Shown here: positions 1-6,859 of the stretch, in pieces
Layout: the number at the start of each line of letters is the position of its first letter
Position numbering within the stretch: position 1 is the first letter of the stretch
NCBI GenBank assembly: GCA_027924585.1
Contig: BSBM01000964.1
Coordinates: 4,637,001-4,701,000 of the forward strand
Direction: 5' to 3'
Length of the DNA stretch: 64,000 nt
Source: Larix kaempferi
Taxonomy: Eukaryota; Streptophyta; Pinopsida; Pinales; Pinaceae
Made by a program: the position numbers and the translations under genes
Notes under the pieces: generated by a model
The model's input: the letters and a program-made list of their open reading frames with translations, nothing else
What the model was told of the DNA's origin: nothing
The model's database searches: none

Positions 1-98
1 GATTGAAAAGTTAGGAGTTACACTAGAAACAATCAAGTACATATTTCTGTCAAAACATAATTATTTTTTAGTACCTTCATTCATGGCTTCCGGAATTT

Positions 99-420
99 AG
101 GGCTTCGGAGAAAGTTGAAATTTTTGTAATCGGAGACCACGGCTGAATGCTACTCATTAAAATAAAAATTTAGAGACCAAGATCATAATTTTTGGTTGGG
201 AAGAAGGCCGGGCTTGATCAGACCCTAGTTCGGGACTTTGATCAGAAAAGTGGAAAATTAGGGCTTCTGTAAAAATGGAAATTTTTGAAATCTGTGACCA
301 CAGTTGGAAGCTCCTCAGAAAAATAGAAGCTTAGAGATTTGGATCAAACCTTTTGATTGGGTAGAAGATTGGGCTTCATCAAACCCCAGTTCAGGGTCAC
401 ATCCAGTGAATCCGGAAGTT
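99..420. repeat. Degenerate tandem duplication, period about 161 bp
   Basis: Two copies begin AGGGCTTC at 99 and 260 and stay alignable for about 150 bases (shared blocks GGAAATTTTTG-like, GACCAC, TTGGTTGGG, GGGCTT and GATCA). They are roughly 70 percent similar by eye. The copies probably lie in the LTR or just beside it. Confidence 0.55.
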
Positions 421-1088
421 TCAAAGGCAAAATTGAGGAGTGAAACTTTGCAGTTTTCAAATTCTGAATATACCAGCTTGATTAGCTCATCAAGGCGCAT
501 ATTTATATTCTTTTGGAAGTTTGAAATTCAAAGTTTGAATTTTTGGGGTTTCTCTGACAAACCCATATCCAGCTCCAGGTCCAGTTCTTGCAAATCAAGT
601 GGATTGGGTTAATCCTAGAAGAAGATGGATTGGTCACCTGCATAAGTGAAGAAGTTCCTGTTTCAGAGGGAGATGAGGCTAAGGCCTTACTGTAGCTAGG
701 GTTTTACCCCTAGCTTGTGCAAATGAGCACCTACTAAGGAGAATGGACTCCTTAGTAGCAGTTCAGTAAATGTAAATAATTAAGCTAAAACAGAAATTAA
801 AACTACTTTAGACATTGTGCATAAAACATAAACAAAAGATATAAATTTGAAGAATGGCTTTTTGTATTGATATTACCTTCAATGAGAAGGTTTGATGAAG
901 CCCTTTGCAGTGTCCAAGAGGATGCTCCAAGCTTCAAGATGCTCCTTCTCCTTCTCCAATGATGGGAATGGGCCAAAAGTAGCTCTCAAGGTGAAAGTTG
1001 TTCAATGGTGAACTAGGGTTTCGTGAGAGATTTTGGCAGAGTAAGGGTGCTTGTGATTATGGATGTGGAATAAGGGATCTCCATCACC

Positions 1089-1096
1089 TATTTATA
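1089..1096 (-). promoter_or_regulatory. TATA box of the minus-strand LTR
   Basis: The minus strand reads AACTATAAATAGGTG here. It lies about 330 bases inside the LTR start at 1,422, where a U3 promoter is expected; transcription would start near 1,060 and run leftward. Confidence 0.5.
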
Positions 1097-1422
1097 GTTT
1101 TTTGGTGGTGGAGTGCTGACCCATGGTTTTAGGGAACACATGGTTTTGGGCAGCTGTATAGGGTTTTTTCCTCCTTTTCCTCATTATTTTATATTTTTTA
1201 TTCCCTTTTTAGGGGATTTTTGCTATTTTTGGAGGAAAAAGGGGTTTTTTAGCCTTTTTTAGGCTATTTTGATGGTTTTGTGGCCTTTTGGAGGCATTTT
1301 AGGCCTTTTGGAGGCTTTTTAGTGGGATTTTTGGGGTTTTTGAGGGAAATATGGTAGGAAAATGGACAAATGAGCCATATAATGTGGTAGATGAGGTAGT
1401 GAACACTTTTTGGGTGTTAACA

Positions 1423-1434
1423 GATTGCCCCCTG
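1423..1434 (-). other. Polypurine tract of Tat-like element 1
   Basis: The minus strand reads CAGGGGGCAATC directly before the LTR start TGTTAAC. A G-rich tract abutting the 3' LTR is the normal plus-strand primer site of LTR retrotransposons and fixes the orientation of the element. Confidence 0.5.
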
Positions 1435-1567
1435 ATGTGCGAGGTCAGGAGCTCATCGTATGGCCGATGGACATCATAAGTCATGAATGGTTTTCCTGGG
1501 ATGTGGAGAGAAGAGAAGAAACAAACTGAAGCCCGGAACAACGATCCCGAACAACTGCAAGAACTAG

Positions 1568-1830
1568 AAATACATAACCTCAATAATGGATGAGGATTCA
1601 TCTGATCATATGGATGAGGCGGGCATTCCCATGCTCGTATCAGGATATAACATAATAACAATGGGGTCCAAAAATGGGGACCTGAAATATACATGACCTC
1701 AAAAACTGAATGAGGAATAATCTCAATATATGGACGAGGCGGGCATACCCATGCTCGTATCAAGATACATAAACAGAACTGTGAGGCCCGAAAAAGGGGG
1801 ACCTGTAAGATACATGACCACTGTGTACAT
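1568..1830. repeat. Tandem repeat, period about 120 bp
   Basis: The block ending GGCGGGCAT.CCCATGCTCG occurs at 1,611 and 1,731, each preceded by TACAT.ACCTCA about 45 bases earlier, and a third partial copy begins near 1,811. It lies in the 3' untranslated part of element 1, where Tat elements commonly carry tandem repeats. Confidence 0.6.
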
Positions 1831-2776
1831 CATAAGAGTCCAAAGGGGACACAAAGCTGGGACATACTGCTGAGCGGATCATGTGTGAACTGCAGAACTG
1901 GTGCACTGGAACAATCAACAGTGCTACTAAGTGTGGTACCAAAGGGGCTGATGAGCTGCTGGATCAGAGTGACAAGGGGTACACTCACAATGGTACACGG
2001 AACTGGAACGGATCTGGAACTGAAACTGGGTACTCAAGGAAGCATGTAATTGGATGGCTTCCGAATATAAACGCCAACGCAGCCCGGACATCCACGGGAA
2101 CATATAACTGGGCATTCCAAAGTGACTCACCAATGTGCTAGAGTCAAGGGAAATCCGGGGTCTTCGACTAAAAACTGATGGGATATAATCCTACGCGATC
2201 CTCAACGATGCGAGCACGGTGCTGAAGTCGAGCATGTGAGGAACAACCACTCGGAGAGGCAATGATGACTCCTCGCAGAATGATCCGTAGGCACTTACCA
2301 CAGATGGTGATAAGTCCAAGGCGTAGGGACCTCTGGGCCTATCCTCTGGAATAGAGGAGCTGTCGTCGACAGAGGGAGACCTGCAACTATCAAGGCAATG
2401 ATGTTTCCTTGACAGGAGCGCGAGGTACATGACCGAAATGTAATAGTACTGATGGCAGGACTGACAAACTATGGAGGGACAACTGGGCAAGTAGAGTAGG
2501 TGGACTCAAACTTCCTTTGTTCAGAGTATGATAATGGGACTGATCTGGCAGCATATGAAACTAACTAAGGGGAGAGGGATCATAGCTGTATGGGATCTGG
2601 GAAGGTTACTGGGCTGAGGGAGACTCAAGCTGTGGTACAATGGCAGGAGACTGCAAAATACTCTGAACAAAGGTGACCTGATTGGGGGTGCTACCGAGAT
2701 GATTGATCAAAGTGCCAGGAGGCACTGGAGGGGACTTCTTCATGGGTTAAGGAACTAGAAGAAGTGTGTGTAAAAT

Positions 2777-2985
2777 GATACTGTCGTGTGGATTTTACGA
2801 GCCCAGGACAGGTCATGCTCGTGATTGCTTTCAATTTTAAGGAGTCTGAAAGCGATAAGAAGACTCTGAGATGATGGAATGGTACTGTCGTGTGGATTTT
2901 ACGAGCCCAGGACAGTTCATGCTCGTGGTTGCTTTCCATTTTAGAGAGTCTAAAAGCAAATAAGAAGACTCCAGGGGGTTGCTTT
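2777..2985. repeat. Tandem repeat, period 104 bp, two copies
   Basis: TACTGTCGTGTGGATTTTAC starts at 2,779 and again at 2,883. The copies share the whole unit, including GAGCCCAGGACAG and the AAGAAGACTC end, at roughly 85 percent identity. Similar 'pound-key' stretches (TTTTTCGTA plus AAAGG) recur more loosely to 3,260. Confidence 0.65.
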
Positions 2986-3467
2986 TTCGTAGATTTAGTC
3001 TCCAAGGCCCAAAGAAGCATAAAAGGATGCAATGAAGAACTCTTCTAGCCGATGTGACTAGAGTATTCCTTTTTCGTAATTAGTCTACCAGGTCCGGAAA
3101 AGGGTTAAACTTATACCAGATAGACGCCCTTTCAGGTACTTTAACGAGCATGAAAGGAAGCAAGATTGCTCGGCGATCTTTTCATTCTTTTAGGAGTCAG
3201 AAAAGAGCTTAACGGAAACTCCCTAAGTGCCTTTTTCGTAAAGGACTTGTCCGGCCCGAATAAGGGATAAAATTATACCGAACAAAGGAATGGCCAGGCA
3301 AGGAGGAAGTGTTCAATCAAGGATCAATAATGGTGACCAAGAACGAGGGTGTTGGGGAACACTGATGGGCCTCCTTGCGGGGTGAATGAGATGGTGGCAA
3401 AATAACGAGACATTTGCAGTATGACAGGAGTGAATGGCTCATGTACAAAAGTGGAACAATCCGATAG

Positions 3468-3830
3468 CGGCCGATGTGGCACGCAAACCGAGGCAACAAG
3501 GTGTCGGGACACAATGTTGAAATTGTACCAAGGTGAGAGCGAGAAAGGATATCAGGCATCATCACGAGCTCGGAAAAATGAATCCGACGATATAAAGGAT
3601 GTCAAAAACGGGTAACGGCCGATGTGGCACGCAAACCGAGGTGACGGGGGCGTTTTTTGAAAAATACCCGAAAAATCTGGAGGTGAGAGCGAGAAATGAT
3701 CTCTAGCATCATCACGAGCTCGGAAAAATGAATCCGATGATATAAAACATGTGAAAAACGGAGAACGGCCGATGTGGCATGCAAACCGAGGCGACTAGTG
3801 GTGTCTGAAAAGTGGGCAAAAAATGACGGG
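3468..3830. repeat. Tandem repeat, period about 149 bp, 2.4 copies
   Basis: CGGCCGATGTGGCA starts at 3,468, 3,616 and 3,766 (spacings 148 and 150). Each copy also carries GGTGAGAGCGAGAAA, ATCACGAGCTCGGAAAAATG and a GATATAAA stretch. The array ends about 130 bases upstream of the TATA box of the antisense PMD gene, so it could act as its upstream region; that is inference. Confidence 0.7.
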
Positions 3831-3956
3831 GTAAAAATAATGCAACGAGGTGACCATCATGACGGTCTCGTCGTGCTGATTCCAGTGGTGGAAACGGTTT
3901 GTAAAACGGACTCCGTATGGGGCCATAATGACCAAAACAAGAAAAAAGTCAACTGA

Positions 3957-3966
3957 CTATAAATAG
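3957..3966 (+). promoter_or_regulatory. TATA box of the antisense PMD gene
   Basis: CTATAAATAG on the plus strand, a near-ideal plant TATA box. It is followed by about 580 bases of leader before the likely PMD start codon, and the orientation is opposite to that of the host retrotransposon. No start site can be read directly; about 3,985-3,995 would be expected. Confidence 0.5.
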
Positions 3967-4170
3967 TGGTGGGTCCCACATGACATGTGTCATTTGTACT
4001 TGTTGACTTTGACTTGTGATTAGAGTGGTCCAGAGCTTAGGTGGCATTTCTGGACGATCCGTCTGGCTGATTTCAGATCCGTGAGATACAGGTATTTCAT
4101 TAAACTCATACCTGCATGTTTTTTAGGGTCGGGGGTTGGGTAGTGGGTCCCAGGGTTTATTTGTACGGTC

Positions 4171-4461
4171 CACGTGGGGTGGACCGCGGGTTAGGGGGTC
4201 GAGACCGCGGTTGCAGACCGCGAGTTTCGGGGTGAAACACGCGGCCGGAGACCGCGTGTTTCGGGTAGAACCACGCGGTTGGAGACCGCGTGTTTCCTGG
4301 ATGGAACGGCGGTCGAGTACCGCGAGTTCCAAGGAGGAACACGCGATTCCCAACCGCGGGTTTAGGGCTGACAGGCGCGGTTGGGAACCGCGACGATAGG
4401 CCTGACAGCCGCGGTCAGAAACCGCGGCAGGAAGCCCGAAAGCCGCGGTTTTGGACCGAGC
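4171..4461 (+). repeat. 34-bp tandem array of GC-rich hairpins in the PMD leader
   Basis: Nine units start at about 4,171, 4,205, 4,240, 4,273, 4,307, 4,341, 4,375, 4,409 and 4,443. Each holds a dyad, typically CGCGGT-5 nt-ACCGCG; the clearest are at 4,272-4,292 (8-bp arms CACGCGGT/ACCGCGTG) and 4,408-4,428. Arms vary in sequence but mostly keep pairing, which suggests the dyad itself is maintained. The period is not a multiple of three, and the array lies between the TATA box and the PMD start codon, so in RNA it would form a row of hairpins in the leader or in a first intron. Confidence 0.75.
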
Positions 4462-4543
4462 TATTAGGGTCTTCTGGGAGAGGGAAAAGTGCTTTACTTT
4501 AGTTGACATGGGTCTGATGAGTTTACTTTGTGTGATTGACAGG

Positions 4544-5866
4544 ATGCCGCAGGTGCTCTGGAGAGAGTGGGAGATCCCGGATGAGACCATGGTTTTCATC
4601 CAAGAGGATGACCATGTGCGAGCTGTGCTGGGCATGTGCGGACTTCTGAAGTTCACACAGATACCCATGATACGGTCAGCAGCATTGCTGCTGAACCGTT
4701 TGATCAGCTTCTGGGAGCCGGACATCCAGGCTTTCCGGGTACAGGGTGAGAGGGTGGACCTCACCCTGACCGATGTATACTTTCTGACGGGGTTACCCTG
4801 TCTAGGCAGGGTAGCAGACACACAGCCGCGGGTTGCCGCGGATGTCGACATGGAGGACATGTTGGGGAGATACTGCGGTCCGGACGCGAGGGTGCATAGG
4901 AATGCACTTTTGGTGAGGGACCTACAGGAGCCGGCAGTGCAGGCCATGGCGGCATGCGTGGTGCGAGTATTGGGTTCTCAGTCACCTGAGAAGGTGTCTG
5001 GAGGTCAGATGTAGATGGTAGAGCGCATACTGGATGGAGTGTACTATGCGTGGGGACAGATGTTCCTGACCTGCGTTCAGCGACAGCTGACGGCAGCGAA
5101 GGAAGCTGGCAAGGGCTTTTGTTTTGGTTCCTTCTTATGTGCCTTCTTTATGGAGAGGGTACCCACACTGCGGCCACGGGTGCCGATCAGGCCAGGAGGG
5201 ATGAGGGAGCCCCGGATGGTTCGTTGGGGCGAGATGATGCGCCGCCGTGGTGGCGGCGATGTGGGCAGGTACTTCACGCAGGAGTTGTACCTGCAGTGGC
5301 TCCAGATACCACTGACACTGGACGACTTCCTGTATCGGGACATGGACTTCACGGGAGATCCAGAGGTGCCACGAGCACCGGGACAGGCATGGGGTCCCGA
5401 CGGTACGTATGTGTCTTTATTGAATGTTATGTATGTCAAATTTTATGGATAGGATTGTAGATAGATATATTGGGACTGACATATGGTTGGTCTTACAGAT
5501 GTGGGTCCGAGGCCACCTCCAGGACATGTGGCACAGAGAGGTATTGTGGCCGTTCCAGCGCTGCCTGGGCGAGGAGAGGTGCGGCGCCGGGATCTAGAGG
5601 TGACACTAGAGTCTGTCCGGGAGCTACTAGACCGGTTACTGGTAGGGGTGACCGACGAGGGATGGCGGGATATCGACCCTGCTGTAGTGCAGGCTTGCAT
5701 GATGGCTCCCCGAGAGTTCAGATCCATCGCGATCCGGGTGGCGGTCCTAGTGGACCGGGTACGGGCACAGGAGGCCGGAGGAGAGGAGGACTTGCCGGAT
5801 GAGGAGCGAGGGGAGGACTCAGAGGTAGCCGATGCAGGCAGTGATGCAGGATACGACTCCCATTAG
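4544..5866 (+). pseudogene. Plant mobile domain (PMD) gene, two coding exons, one nonsense codon
   Basis: The PMD (the 'aminotransferase-like plant mobile domain' of MAIN/MAIL1 and of many transposons) is recognised in the first 130 codons by GLLKFTQIP, DVYFLTGLP and the W-rich EFWEP-like stretch. Exon 1 runs from ATG 4,544 (just after the possible acceptor AG at 4,541-4,542) to 5,402; exon 2 is 5,499-5,866. The donor GTACGT and acceptor TCTTACAG join in phase, giving about 408 codons. The second exon encodes an acidic, arginine-rich tail ending at TAG-free TAA-type stop 5,864-5,866. A single TAG at 5,012-5,014 breaks exon 1; it follows the CAG-to-TAG pattern seen across the window. An alternative upstream ATG lies at 4,508. 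The gene is antisense to the retrotransposon carrying it. Its function in these elements is not known to me. Confidence 0.7.
5403..5498 (+). other. Intron of the PMD gene (96 bp)
   Basis: The intron begins GTACGTATG and ends TTGGTCTTACAG. The exon frames on both sides are open and match in phase across it (GAC G|AT GTG), whereas reading through meets a stop at 5,450-5,452. The size is typical of short plant introns. Confidence 0.65.
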
Positions 5867-6020
5867 GGGGCGCAGGGGACTCCCCCGAGTTTTGTAGCTA
5901 CGGCATGTATGTAGATGAGGCTTTAGGCATGTATAGCCATTTTTTGTATAGCTGAGTACAGGGGTTCTCAGGACATGTATAGCACCAAACATGTATATTT
6001 TTTGATATATATATATATAT

Positions 6021-6242
6021 GCACGTGGATGCACCTTTTTATATGATGTTGTTTTATGTGTACGCACGTGGATGCGCTTTATGAGTTATGATATGGTTAC
6101 GTTGCACGTGGATGCAAGTAGGTTAGGATGTTAGGCACGTGGATGCCCCTTGTGTATTTTATGTGATGCGACATGATATATGTATGTTTAGGCACGTGGA
6201 TTCCCCTATGGATATGCATGTGGTTTATGTACATGGATGCAA
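6021..6242 (+). repeat. Interspersed 12-mer repeats containing CACGTG
   Basis: GCACGTGGATGC occurs at 6,021, 6,064, 6,104 and 6,135, with close variants at 6,192 (GGATTC) and near 6,230 (ACATGGATGC). The spacing is irregular (31-57 bp) and the DNA between them is AT-rich. The core is a plant G-box. The cluster sits just 3' of the PMD gene. Confidence 0.6.
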
Positions 6243-6321
6243 ATGTGGATGCGATGCAATCTTTTTTGGATTTTGATATATTTTTATGAGATGCTATGGG
6301 AATGTGATGCATGATGTTACA

Positions 6322-6745
6322 TGGTATGATTGATATGCCATTCTAGGATGTTGTTGGCCATTTGGTCTGCGACACTATTTTGGGCTCTGGGGACATGTGT
6401 GAATGTGATGGATTCAAATTGTCGGATGAGTTGTTTTGTGCGCAGGAATTTTCTAAACAGGCAGGGATCACGCACCTAGTAGCAGTTGTTGAGCTGGGAG
6501 ACAAGTAGCTGGGAGTCAAGGAACACATGAAGGTGACTTATGCCTATTTGGAGGGCAGCAGTCAAGAGACCGGTCACAGCATCATACTCCGCCTGGTTAT
6601 TGGTCGCAGCGCCTATACATATTCCGTCAAGGTGAATCATCTCGTTGGAAGGGGAGTACAAGACCCATGCTGCAGAAGCCAGGTTGGGAGACCAGCGGCT
6701 TGCGCCATCAGCGAAGCCAGTGTAACAAGGTGGCAGGTGGTCCAT
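6322..6745 (-). pseudogene. Archaeal-like RNase H domain (aRNH) of Tat-like element 1
   Basis: The minus strand encodes FADGASR, then NNQAEYDAVTGLL, then FLDSQLLVSQLN, and after a TAG at 6,476-6,478 continues in the same frame with VRDPCLFRKF and HVPRAQNSVADQMAN. This is the complete order of the extra RNase H found next to the normal RNase H in Tat elements; the first Asp (FADG), Glu (QAEY) and second Asp (LDSQ) are present. A pyrimidine-rich tract ending CATGATTACAG directly precedes the ATG at 6,745 and looks like a splice acceptor. Integrase, expected after it, is missing. Confidence 0.7.
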
Positions 6746-6859
6746 CTGTAATCATGCAGAAATGATGAATGTAAGATGATGGTAAAAAAGTAAAAACAAA
6801 AAGAGAGCAAACTGTACAATGCGGACCAGCAAGGTCGCGAGTTATTCTAGGGATAGAGA

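Larger units (their letters stand above)
1..1422 (-). mobile_element. 3' LTR of Tat-like element 1 (left end outside window)
   Basis: On the minus strand the LTR opens TGTTAACACCC at 1,422, immediately after a purine-rich tract, and contains a TATA box at 1,089-1,096. The part at 1,130-1,380 is strongly strand-biased (T and G on the plus strand, for example repeated GGCTTTTTAG-like blocks). The far end of the LTR is not identified; it may lie beyond base 1 or within the first few hundred bases, so the left boundary is a limit of the window and not a mapped end. Confidence 0.55.

Noticed and set aside
304-612. Plus-strand ORF of 102 codons near the window start
   Set aside because: It lies in LTR-like repetitive sequence with no recognisable domain, and the first half overlaps a degenerate tandem repeat.
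4171-4461. CRISPR-like array (regular 34-bp period)
   Set aside because: There are no alternating constant repeats and unique spacers, no cas genes, and the context is a plant retrotransposon; it is a tandem hairpin array.
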